From the NCBI GenBank assembly GCA_027451425.1, contig DAIDJH010000009.1, positions 1 through 14,975 on the forward strand: a stretch of 14,975 bases of DNA. The letters run 5' to 3'. Source of the DNA: Bdellovibrionales bacterium. GTDB lineage: Bacteria; Bdellovibrionota; Bdellovibrionia; Bdellovibrionales; UBA1609. The notes beneath the pieces were generated by a model. That model made no database searches, was not told where the DNA came from, and saw only the letters and a list, made by a program, of their open reading frames with translations. Positions 8,219 to 14,975 of this stretch are shown piece after piece. Within the stretch, counting starts at the first letter, position 1. The number at the start of each line of letters is the position of its first letter. The position numbers and the translations under genes are program-made.

Positions 8219-10032
8219 GTGGCGGGGCGTAAATTCAAAGGCCTTAAGCGGGCAAGAAATCTCGCGACTTTTCTCAAGCTGGCATTTTCATCGTGAAAGT
8301 GCACGCGTTGCAAGTCGGGATCCATCTTGAGAATCTTTAAAATGCTTTGAGTTTCAGCGACAGCACTCCACGCCGTCCCTCCGGCGACAAATACCGTTTG
8401 CCACACTTCAGCCGAGTGGGCGGCATCCAAATCGTCGAGACTCCGCAAGACGAGATTGCGAATTTGAAAGTTCGGGTCATTCACCGATGAGTCGATACGT
8501 GCGAGCACCGGCGATTGTTTTAGCGCCTGCGCATCCGCCCTGCCAATCTGCATGCTTGAAAACACCTCACCGAAGATTTCATTGAAGTCGACGTAGTCAT
8601 CCCAAACCTGCCAGCTGGCAAAAGCCGTTGTCGTCAAGAAAACGGTACCGGCGCAAAAAGGATACGTTTCAGGAGCGGCCTCACCCAATAATCTGCAGCC
8701 GTAAGTTGCGGCAACCGGCAGCGCCAACCACGCCACATTGACCCAGTCGTTGTGAAAGCTTTCGTCGCGCCGGTGCTCTTTTCTTAATTCCTTCGCGATT
8801 TGTTGAAAAACCGGGCTATTCGCTTCTTGTTGCATGTCCGGCGAAGGATACCTCAATAGATTTTGAACAATAGGGGATCGATCGAGCAGACTTAAATATC
8901 CCTTTCGATCGTTTGGATTTTTTTGCAGTTTAGCAAACGTTTTTTCAAATTTATCGGCATTTTTAGCCGCTTGATTCGCTACGCTTCGAATCGCCTTTTT
9001 GAGATCCATCAGATTCGGCGAGGATGATCCGACCAATGCGACGTAGGGAGCGGTCGAGACCAACGCGAAAAGCCGCAATTGCGCATAAGCCACCATGCTC
9101 TTCTCATGGGCCATAATGCCCGCGTTCACCACGTCATGAAAAAGAGTTCTTCGCTCCAGCTTGAGAGTCGGATCGGTGGAGTTTCGCGTGATATCCGACA
9201 GCACAAATGAAAACTTTTGCGTCTGTCGATTAAAAGCAAGGCGGAAATCATTGCAAATATCCTCAGGATGAGCCGGCCATCTTTCATACTGAAATGGCGC
9301 ACTCATTTTCTGCGCGGCATTCGTCTCCACATAATCACGACATGCTTTTTGAAAAAAGCCGGTTACCGACATATCGTACGCCGACGGACAAACTCCCCCC
9401 CCGCCCGAAGAGCAAGGTCCGGTAATAATAAACGGCATTTCAGCCGCCGCCTGCTGAAAGTCGCTAGCGGTCGGGGTTACCTTATGAACATAAAAGCCGT
9501 TGAGCCAAGCTTGCGTCACTCCCGGAAACGGCGACTTCATTTGAACATCGTGAAGTGACAACTGCGTAGGCCCCGGATCGAGTTCGCGTGAATAGTAGTA
9601 AGCCGTCTGAGCTTCACCCACAGGAATTCGCACCGGCCCGTCGGCAAACTTATAGCCTTCAGCTTGCGTGAGAATGTCGAGAAGATGTTTGGAATTTCCC
9701 AACAGGTTGTAAACGGCGTAAAGTTTTCTGATACCAGGATAATTCACCTTGATCTGTTCAAGCATACGCCTCACGATTGCCGGGCAATTGCCGGTTTTCT
9801 TCACCAAGACCGATGAAACATCCGGGCTGTGGCGCAAATTGTAGAGGCAGTCATTTTGAACCTGAAAGAGACTCTTATTAATGATTTCAAACAGGCGCGT
9901 ACGGTTGAGCAGTGATACCAGAAAAACGCGCTCCAGCTGGGCTTGGTTGCCGGCCGAACTGGCCGCGCTCATTTCTTGCAGTGGGCCGAGCACCAGAGAG
10001 AGCGCCAGAAATGTCACGAGAAGCAATTTCAT
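8212..10032 (-). CDS. Exported Cys-containing protein of unknown function with a hydrophobic hairpin (606 aa)
   Basis: I do not recognise the family. The ATG at 10032 is chosen because it opens directly into a signal peptide (MKLLLVTFLALSLVLG, probable cleavage after MSA near residue 23). An upstream in-frame GTG at 10083 would add 17 residues before the signal; neither start has a strong RBS. The mature protein has eight cysteines (62, 83, 207, 215, 231, 260, 446, 460). The middle four lie in one stretch that includes a Gly run (209-213), suggesting disulfide-bonded folds outside the cytoplasm. Two hydrophobic segments at about 429-449 and 455-475 form a likely membrane hairpin, preceded by a basic, charged stretch (about 411-425). 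A weaker hydrophobic patch lies at 543-559. It converges on the 580-aa gene (7-base overlap of 3' ends) and diverges from the AAA+ ATPase gene, with which it may share control signals. Confidence 0.82.
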   Translation of the reverse strand: MKLLLVTFLALSLVLGPLQEMSAASSAGNQAQLERVFLVSLLNRTRLFEIINKSLFQVQNDCLYNLRHSPDVSSVLVKKTGNCPAIVRRMLEQIKVNYPGIRKLYAVYNLLGNSKHLLDILTQAEGYKFADGPVRIPVGEAQTAYYYSRELDPGPTQLSLHDVQMKSPFPGVTQAWLNGFYVHKVTPTASDFQQAAAEMPFIITGPCSSGGGGVCPSAYDMSVTGFFQKACRDYVETNAAQKMSAPFQYERWPAHPEDICNDFRLAFNRQTQKFSFVLSDITRNSTDPTLKLERRTLFHDVVNAGIMAHEKSMVAYAQLRLFALVSTAPYVALVGSSSPNLMDLKKAIRSVANQAAKNADKFEKTFAKLQKNPNDRKGYLSLLDRSPIVQNLLRYPSPDMQQEANSPVFQQIAKELRKEHRRDESFHNDWVNVAWLALPVAATYGCRLLGEAAPETYPFCAGTVFLTTTAFASWQVWDDYVDFNEIFGEVFSSMQIGRADAQALKQSPVLARIDSSVNDPNFQIRNLVLRSLDDLDAAHSAEVWQTVFVAGGTAWSAVAETQSILKILKMDPDLQRVHFHDENASLRKVARFLARLRPLNLRPATQ

Positions 10033-10093
10033 ATCTAAAATAATAGGCAAAATGCGTTCCAACTGCCCCACGGGTTTAGCCACACATCAAGCC

Positions 10094-10108
10094 ATTCACT
10101 GTGTGAAT
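10094..10108. promoter_or_regulatory. Inverted repeat in a divergent intergenic region, possible operator
   Basis: ATTCAC and GTGAAT (10094-10099 and 10103-10108) form a perfect 6-base inverted repeat around TGT. It sits in the 195-base gap between the divergent 606-aa gene and the AAA+ gene. Related GTGAC sequences recur at 10122 and 10143, about two helical turns apart. I found no convincing -35/-10 pair for either gene in this gap. Confidence 0.3.
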
Positions 10109-10216
10109 ATTAGACAGTCGAGTGACAATCTTCGCCACCTAAGTGACCGAAACGACGCCAGTTGCGCGAAAAACGTGGAACGCGGATTGCACCAATTATC
10201 GAAAGCCATGCTGAAC

Positions 10217-10220
10217 GAGG
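10217..10220 (+). promoter_or_regulatory. Ribosome binding site fixing the AAA+ gene start
   Basis: GAGG lies 7 bases before the ATG at 10228. This supports that start, and hence the signal peptide at the very N-terminus, over the in-frame ATG at 10162. The site lies inside a 7-codon reading frame (10208-10231) whose TGA overlaps the ATG as ATGA. Confidence 0.6.
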
Positions 10221-10227
10221 CCATGAA

Positions 10228-12858
10228 ATGAATAAAACAACCGTTTCTCTATTCGCTATTTTATTGAGCTTGTGTGTCGCCCGCACGACCTATGCCCAAT
10301 CGGCAGAAGGAATTATCACCGACACTGAAAAAGTGATTCAAGACTCTGGCGGCCTTAAATCTTGGATGGCCCAAGCTTGGGAGAAAATCAGTCAAAAAGT
10401 AATACCGGATGCGATACCCAGCGACGCCGATCCCAATCTCAAGATGGTCAATCAAAATCAAACCGGTGCTGGAGCAACAGCCACTGACGAACAATCCGCG
10501 GCAAAACGCGAAGGTTCAAATGGGGAGCCAAATAGAAATAGCGGCAGCCCAAAGGGTACAGATCTTGAAAATTCGTTCTCCAAAATGCACGACGTGATCG
10601 CCGAAAAAACAGGCGGAGTCATTCAAGACCTCTGGATTCAAGCCACCAAAGGCCAACTGCCGCCAACAATTGGCCGAAACGTCGAAATTGAAAACTCCCT
10701 CGTCGCTATCGATAGCCGATACACGACAGATGGATTGATTTTGTACGGCCCTCCCGGCGCGGGTAAATCCGTAATAGCCAACCAACTGCAAAGAGAAATT
10801 ATCGAGGGTCATTCTTCAAGATTCCCGAGTACCACGCGCATACTCAAAGTTGCTATCAATAAAATTACATCGACCAAACAATTCGAAGAGTACCTTGGTA
10901 TGGTTATGACAGCCGCCAAAGAAGGAAAGCTGAGCGGCATTGAAAACACGAAGGGCACCACCCCAACACAATTTATTGTTTTATACGATGACGTCACAAA
11001 ATTCGCAAAACCTGAGCCCGGCCGAGTTGCCAACATAAACACGCCATCCATCGAAGAGTTCGATGCGACTGCACGTCAAAAACTAAATGATCAAAAATTA
11101 TTTTTTATCGGCGAAGCACCCGGCGGAACCGATGTAAAGACCGGACGCTCGGGTGATCCTGAATTAATGAAAAATGCATTTCCGTTTATGCGCAATAAAG
11201 GTTGGCGGCTTCAGTACATTCGCGAACTCACCCCCGAAGAAATTCATAAAGCGCTCGGTCAATATGTCGACGATCTGTCGAAAACCTACAATGTAGAAAT
11301 TGATCGCGACCTTGTTCAATGGTCAGATATGCAATGCCGCAAATATTACCCCGCCCTTGCACAACCTGGCTGCACGGCCTATCTGCTATACGAGTCCCTC
11401 ATTCGTCGAGAAAAAATTCTCCAGTCCGGGGAGCGCGTTTCTCTTGCTGAAGATTTACAACAAGAAATAAGAAGTCTGGAACAAAAGCTCGCCGAACTGA
11501 AGCAACTGCCCGGCCGATATGCAAAAGAAAAGGCTTCGAAGATACCGACTGAAATCGCCGAACTGCAGAAAAAAGTCGACAGCATCGAGCAACACTCCAT
11601 TAATCTCGCTGCCATTTCAACCAAGATGAAAACTCTCAACCAATTGGAGTCGACCAAAACACAGTTAAGTAGCGATTGGAATATTGCCTACGCCAGGGTC
11701 CGAAATGCGCGAAAAGGCCAAGAGCTTGAAGAAGCGCAAAAAACACTTGGTGCTTTAAAAACAAAAATCGATGATGTCGACCGCAAAATCACCGAAGCTC
11801 GGCAAGCGCAAAAATCTCTACAGAAATTGACGACTGCTGATATGGCGATCCAAATTCACCGTGATAACCCCGGCATTTCATACGTTGAGATCTTTAAGAA
11901 AGTAAAACCGCAGACCTTCGAAGAACGGTGGGCTAATTTTCAGAAGGAGTATGCGGGCGCCGAGACATATTACCGACTCGTTCGCGATATCGACAACTCG
12001 GCGGAACGTATTCGCGGCACAAACGCAGCTCGATCCGTAACGCTCATTCTCGGCCCCGCCGGTTCGGGAAAAACCCAATTTGGCGTAAGCTACGCGAACG
12101 CGTTCAAAGACGGAGAACTAATTAAAGTTGACGGTGGCGACTATCAATCCGAATTTCAGTTGACCAATTTCACTTCAGCACCTCCCGGATACGCTGGATA
12201 CGAAGAGGGCTCTAAAGTTATTAATAGTCTTCGTCAAAATCCGAACGGCGTTCTTCTTATTGATGAACCTTCACGAATGAATCTGGCTATTCGAAACAAC
12301 ACGCTTCTCAACTGGTTTGACGGCAATGGCGGACTCATCAGCGACAGCAAAGGCCGAACCGCCAGCATGAAGAATATTGACGTGATTATGGCGGACAACG
12401 CGGGCTCCGACGTTTTGACTCCCCAATCCACACGAAGCCAAATAGACGAATATCTGATTAAAAATGGCTATTTCAGCGAACCCTTCTTGCGGAGGGTACA
12501 ACGGATTATCGTTATGCCAAGATTTGAAGGAGATGCGCGAGCTGGTATTATCGATTTGAAATTGCAAACGGTAGTCAATGAATATGACTCGCGCGATATT
12601 GGGGTCGCATTTGCAGATCGACCAAAGATTGCCGGATTTATTGGCTCGAAACTTTCGCAATCGGTAAACGGTAGCGCAGTGGTAGACATGATCGACACAG
12701 AAATCGCATCCAAACTACGCGACGCCATCTCGAGCGGACGTTATATGGATGACTTGGGCAATTTCGAAGCTATTACCGTACGACGAGGCGACATGATCCA
12801 AGCCTACATTGATCCGCAAGCGCCTGACCGAGGAGTATTGTTTCGATTGCTACAATAA
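10228..12858 (+). CDS. Exported ClpB/Hsp100-like double AAA+ ATPase
   Basis: Hsp100 unfoldases thread proteins through a hexameric ring using ATP. This 876-aa protein starts with a Sec signal peptide (hydrophobic 5-17, cleavage after TYA at 23) and has no Clp N-domain; residues 24-145 are unlike it and include a polar linker (76-110). Module 1 has Walker A GPPGAGKS (174-181), a Walker-B-like VLYDD (251-255) and a FEEYL segment (219-223) matching the FEERL that follows pore loop 1 in ClpB. A coiled coil (about 404-535) corresponds to the ClpB middle domain. Module 2 is well kept: Walker A GPAGSGKT (609-616), pore loop APPGYAGYEEG (651-661), Walker B LLIDE (676-680), sensor-1 N724 and arginine-finger FLRRV (753-757). 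The sensor-2 GAR is GSA (815-817). Family resemblance is strong; location and substrate are inferred. No ClpP-binding loop is evident. Confidence 0.88.
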   Translation: MNKTTVSLFAILLSLCVARTTYAQSAEGIITDTEKVIQDSGGLKSWMAQAWEKISQKVIPDAIPSDADPNLKMVNQNQTGAGATATDEQSAAKREGSNGEPNRNSGSPKGTDLENSFSKMHDVIAEKTGGVIQDLWIQATKGQLPPTIGRNVEIENSLVAIDSRYTTDGLILYGPPGAGKSVIANQLQREIIEGHSSRFPSTTRILKVAINKITSTKQFEEYLGMVMTAAKEGKLSGIENTKGTTPTQFIVLYDDVTKFAKPEPGRVANINTPSIEEFDATARQKLNDQKLFFIGEAPGGTDVKTGRSGDPELMKNAFPFMRNKGWRLQYIRELTPEEIHKALGQYVDDLSKTYNVEIDRDLVQWSDMQCRKYYPALAQPGCTAYLLYESLIRREKILQSGERVSLAEDLQQEIRSLEQKLAELKQLPGRYAKEKASKIPTEIAELQKKVDSIEQHSINLAAISTKMKTLNQLESTKTQLSSDWNIAYARVRNARKGQELEEAQKTLGALKTKIDDVDRKITEARQAQKSLQKLTTADMAIQIHRDNPGISYVEIFKKVKPQTFEERWANFQKEYAGAETYYRLVRDIDNSAERIRGTNAARSVTLILGPAGSGKTQFGVSYANAFKDGELIKVDGGDYQSEFQLTNFTSAPPGYAGYEEGSKVINSLRQNPNGVLLIDEPSRMNLAIRNNTLLNWFDGNGGLISDSKGRTASMKNIDVIMADNAGSDVLTPQSTRSQIDEYLIKNGYFSEPFLRRVQRIIVMPRFEGDARAGIIDLKLQTVVNEYDSRDIGVAFADRPKIAGFIGSKLSQSVNGSAVVDMIDTEIASKLRDAISSGRYMDDLGNFEAITVRRGDMIQAYIDPQAPDRGVLFRLLQ

Positions 12859-12962
12859 ATCAAAAGAACTCGGCGCGATAAAGAGACCCCACGTTCATTT
12901 CTCAAATGCAAAAGGCAAACGATAGGATTGACAAACGAATGCATTAGAGACAAGCAAGTAGC

Positions 12963-14459
12963 ATGATCGAATGTTTCAATTACTGTGGCGGGGAATGGCA
13001 GAAGCCATCCGGTGAAGAATTTCGCGTGGTGAGCCCGTACAACAATAAAGTGATCGGGCGCGCCTACGCGAGCACGATGCGCGATATTGACCACGTCGTG
13101 ACAGCGGCGGCGACGGCACAAAAAGTGTGGGGCGAGACTCCAATTAAAGAACGCTCGCAGGTGTTATTTAGATTTCGCGAAATCTTACTAGCCGAACTGA
13201 AAGATATCTCCGCATGCACATCAAGCGAATGCGGTAAAACATTAAATGAAGCCGAAGCCGAAATTTTAAAAGGCGTCGAAGTCACGGAGTTCGCTCTGTC
13301 GCTTCAGAACCTTGATCTTGGCGGGCGGCTTGAAGTATCGCGTGGCGTTTTTTGCGAATATCGCCGCGAACCGCTCGGTATCGTGGCGGGCATTACGCCC
13401 TTCAACTTCCCGGCCATGGTGCCGATGTGGATGATCCCGATCGCACTCGCACTCGGCAACAGTTTTATCTGGAAGCCCTCCGACAAAACGCCGCTCACTT
13501 CGCGCCTTCTCGCCGATGCCCTGACAAGAGCCGGTTTGCCGGCTGGAGTATTTTCGGTTGTGCACGGCGGGCGCGCGACAGTTGAAGCCATTCTCGATCA
13601 CGCGAGAATCTCCGCGATTGGCTTTGTCGGTTCAACAGCTGTCGCCAAGACTGTTTATCAGCGTGGTTCGCATAATTTAAAGCGCGTACTCGCCCTTGGC
13701 GGCGCGAAAAATCACATATTTTTACTGCCCGATGCAGACGACGAACTCACCGCTCGCGGAGTGGCCGATTCATTCACCGGTTGCGCCGGTCAACGCTGCA
13801 TGGCCGCAAGCGTATTGTGCGCGATCGCCAGCACACCCGCAGAACAAAAGCGGATCGACCAACTCATGACGGCCATTGTTAACCAAACAAAACAAATTTC
13901 ATTGGGCTCGAAAGGCGGCACGGGAACCGAACGCAGCATGGGCGCCATCATCTCAGCGGAGTCACTCGCGCGCCTACAAAGGGCGATTGCACAGGCTGAA
14001 AAAGACGGCGCGAAACTTATGCTGGACGGGCGAAATCCGCAACCTCCCAAAGGCTGTGAAAATGGAAACTGGTTAGGCCCGACGATTCTTGATCATGTGA
14101 AACCAGGCAGCCACGCGGCGATCGAAGAACTTTTCGGCCCCGTTCTCAGCGTCATCCGCTGTCGCTCTCTCGACGAGGCCATTGAAATTCAAAATTCGTC
14201 GATTTACGGCAATGCTGTTTCAGTATTTACGCAAAATGGTGGCATCGCCGAATACGTCGCTCGTCATGGCAAAGCGGGAATGGTTGGAGTGAATATCGGA
14301 GTGCCCGTCCCGCGCGAACCATTTTCATTTGGCGGAGTCGCCGCTTCAAAATTCGGCCAGGGCGATATCACTGGCATACACAGTCTCAATTTGTGGTCGG
14401 ACGTGAAAAAAATCACAACGAAATGGGCGCAACAACGAGATGCGAACTGGATGAACTAA
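12963..14459 (+). CDS. mmsA: Methylmalonate-semialdehyde dehydrogenase (CoA-acylating)
   Basis: Converts methylmalonate semialdehyde, CoA and NAD+ to propionyl-CoA, CO2 and NADH in valine catabolism; the family also makes acetyl-CoA from malonate semialdehyde in beta-alanine or inositol breakdown. It is cytoplasmic. The 498-aa length is normal and the aldehyde dehydrogenase fold is complete: oxyanion Asn in TPFNFP (N148), the cofactor-binding KPSDKTP region, GFVGST, and the MMSDH-specific GGAKNH (246-251), where most aldehyde dehydrogenases have a Glu motif. The catalytic Cys is C279 in GCAGQRCMA; C274 is an extra nearby Cys. The ATG at 12963 has only a weak purine-rich upstream sequence. The 104 bases after the ATPase gene include TTGACA (12928-12933) but no clear -10 partner and no terminator. 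Its stop overlaps pdxH as TAATG. Assignment is secure at family level. Confidence 0.95.
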   Translation: MIECFNYCGGEWQKPSGEEFRVVSPYNNKVIGRAYASTMRDIDHVVTAAATAQKVWGETPIKERSQVLFRFREILLAELKDISACTSSECGKTLNEAEAEILKGVEVTEFALSLQNLDLGGRLEVSRGVFCEYRREPLGIVAGITPFNFPAMVPMWMIPIALALGNSFIWKPSDKTPLTSRLLADALTRAGLPAGVFSVVHGGRATVEAILDHARISAIGFVGSTAVAKTVYQRGSHNLKRVLALGGAKNHIFLLPDADDELTARGVADSFTGCAGQRCMAASVLCAIASTPAEQKRIDQLMTAIVNQTKQISLGSKGGTGTERSMGAIISAESLARLQRAIAQAEKDGAKLMLDGRNPQPPKGCENGNWLGPTILDHVKPGSHAAIEELFGPVLSVIRCRSLDEAIEIQNSSIYGNAVSVFTQNGGIAEYVARHGKAGMVGVNIGVPVPREPFSFGGVAASKFGQGDITGIHSLNLWSDVKKITTKWAQQRDANWMN

Positions 14460-14975
14460 TGGCAATCGATCCCCTTATTCAAATTGAAAATTGGCTCGAA
14501 GAGGCAAAAAAAACCTCACTTTCCAATCCCAACTCGTTCACGCTTTCGACAATCGACCGCGATGGCATCCCTCGCGCGCGCGTCGTGCTGATGAAAGCTG
14601 TGCACCCTGAAGGGATTGTGTTTTTTACGAACTATGAAAGCCAAAAAGGCCGCGATCTCGCTCATGAACCGCGCTGCTCCGCCCTATTTTTTTGGGATTC
14701 ACTTGCCCGCCAAATTCACGTCGTCGGTCAGGCCGAAAAAACATCGCGACAAGAATCGGAAGCGTATTGGTCCACCCGACCGCGAGCAAGTCAATTGAGT
14801 CAGTGGATATCGAAGCAGTCCGAGCCCGTCGCGAGTCGCGATCAGCTCGAAAAAGAATTTCGCGCTGCGGACGAGCGTTTTCACAGTCGACCCGTGCCAT
14901 GTCCGCCACATTGGGGCGGATATCTCATACGGCCGACTTACGTCGAGTTTTGGATCGGCCGCGAGGGACGCCTTC
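14459..14975 (+). CDS. pdxH: Pyridoxamine 5'-phosphate oxidase, truncated by window end
   Basis: FMN enzyme that oxidises pyridoxine 5'-phosphate or pyridoxamine 5'-phosphate to pyridoxal 5'-phosphate, the last step of vitamin B6 synthesis and salvage, in the cytoplasm. The frame starts at an ATG that shares its A with the TAA of mmsA (TAATG), so it is probably translationally coupled. 172 codons are visible and the frame is open at the window edge; about 20 C-terminal residues should be missing. Motifs in order are the FMN-binding RVVLMK (41-46), FFTNYESQKG (55-64), QIHVVGQAE (86-94), RPRASQLSQWISKQSEP and the C-terminal PPHWGGYLIRP followed by VEFWIGREGRL. No frameshift is seen. Pairing with mmsA is not an established pathway link; shared transcription may be incidental. 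Confidence 0.95.
   Translation, partial: MAIDPLIQIENWLEEAKKTSLSNPNSFTLSTIDRDGIPRARVVLMKAVHPEGIVFFTNYESQKGRDLAHEPRCSALFFWDSLARQIHVVGQAEKTSRQESEAYWSTRPRASQLSQWISKQSEPVASRDQLEKEFRAADERFHSRPVPCPPHWGGYLIRPTYVEFWIGREGRL

Noticed and set aside
10033..10083. GTG at 10083 as the start of the 606-aa gene
   Set aside because: It places 17 residues before an evident signal peptide and lacks an RBS; not fully excluded, because the ATG at 10032 also has a poor RBS.
10162..10227. ATG at 10162 as the start of the AAA+ gene
   Set aside because: It would put 22 charged residues before the signal peptide and has no RBS; the ATG at 10228 has GAGG at 7 bases.
9881..10231. A 116-codon plus-strand frame across the 606-aa gene's 5' end
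   Set aside because: Most of it is antisense to the real signal-peptide coding region and the product looks like a shadow frame; only its last seven codons are noted for possible coupling.
10228..10299. Lipoprotein signal at the Cys in LLSLC of the AAA+ protein
   Set aside because: The residue before Cys is Leu, which does not fit the lipobox, and a good signal peptidase I site (TYA) follows.
10228..12858. Type VI secretion ClpV or ClpA assignment for the AAA+ protein
   Set aside because: No T6SS genes are nearby, the long middle coiled coil is ClpB-like, no Clp N-domain is present, and no ClpP-binding loop is evident.
12928..12956. TTGACA before mmsA as a promoter
   Set aside because: The -35 hexamer is perfect, but no recognisable -10 lies at 16-18 bases, so it is not called.
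1..14975. CRISPR arrays, tRNA/rRNA genes, insertion sequences, attachment sites
   Set aside because: No regularly spaced repeats, RNA gene signatures, transposase or integrase motifs were seen on either strand.

Overview
The window comes from a diderm (Gram-negative) bacterium of roughly balanced base composition. The abundance of large exported proteins of no recognisable family, set among ordinary metabolic genes, is reminiscent of Bdellovibrionota or other delta-proteobacteria-like lineages. That placement is an inference; nothing in the window fixes the taxon. I see no rRNA, tRNA, CRISPR array, insertion sequence or integrase.

Left edge (1-2083): the C-terminal half of a UDP-glucose 6-dehydrogenase (+) meets, tail to tail with a 4-base overlap, a complete polyprenyl glycosylphosphotransferase (-) that starts surface-polysaccharide synthesis. 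A 294-base divergent intergenic region (2084-2377) follows. It holds an 18-base near-palindrome next to a plausible promoter for the transferase, and a possible promoter and RBS for the next gene.

Centre (2378-12858): a block in which every gene encodes a protein with an N-terminal signal peptide. It begins with a small Ala-rich secreted protein followed by a strong intrinsic terminator (3104-3135). Next is a two-gene unit with a GTGA stop/start overlap: a 1088-aa exported orphan and a 580-aa exported orphan. A 606-aa Cys-containing exported orphan lies on the other strand, its 3' end overlapping the 580-aa gene by 7 bases. Divergent from it is an 876-aa double AAA+ ATPase.

The ATPase is the most striking gene. 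Its two AAA+ modules, a coiled-coil middle region and the GYAGY pore loop, Walker B and arginine-finger motifs of module 2 follow the ClpB/Hsp100 plan closely. Yet the protein begins with a clean Sec-type signal peptide and lacks the usual Clp N-domain. An exported Hsp100-like machine, next to exported orphans that each carry internal hydrophobic segments, may be an undescribed envelope or extracellular protein-remodelling or translocation system. That function is inferred only from architecture and proximity.

Right edge (12963-14975): a complete CoA-acylating methylmalonate-semialdehyde dehydrogenase (mmsA) joined by a TAATG stop/start overlap to a pyridoxamine 5'-phosphate oxidase (pdxH) that runs off the window. 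These look like ordinary chromosomal metabolism flanking the orphan block.
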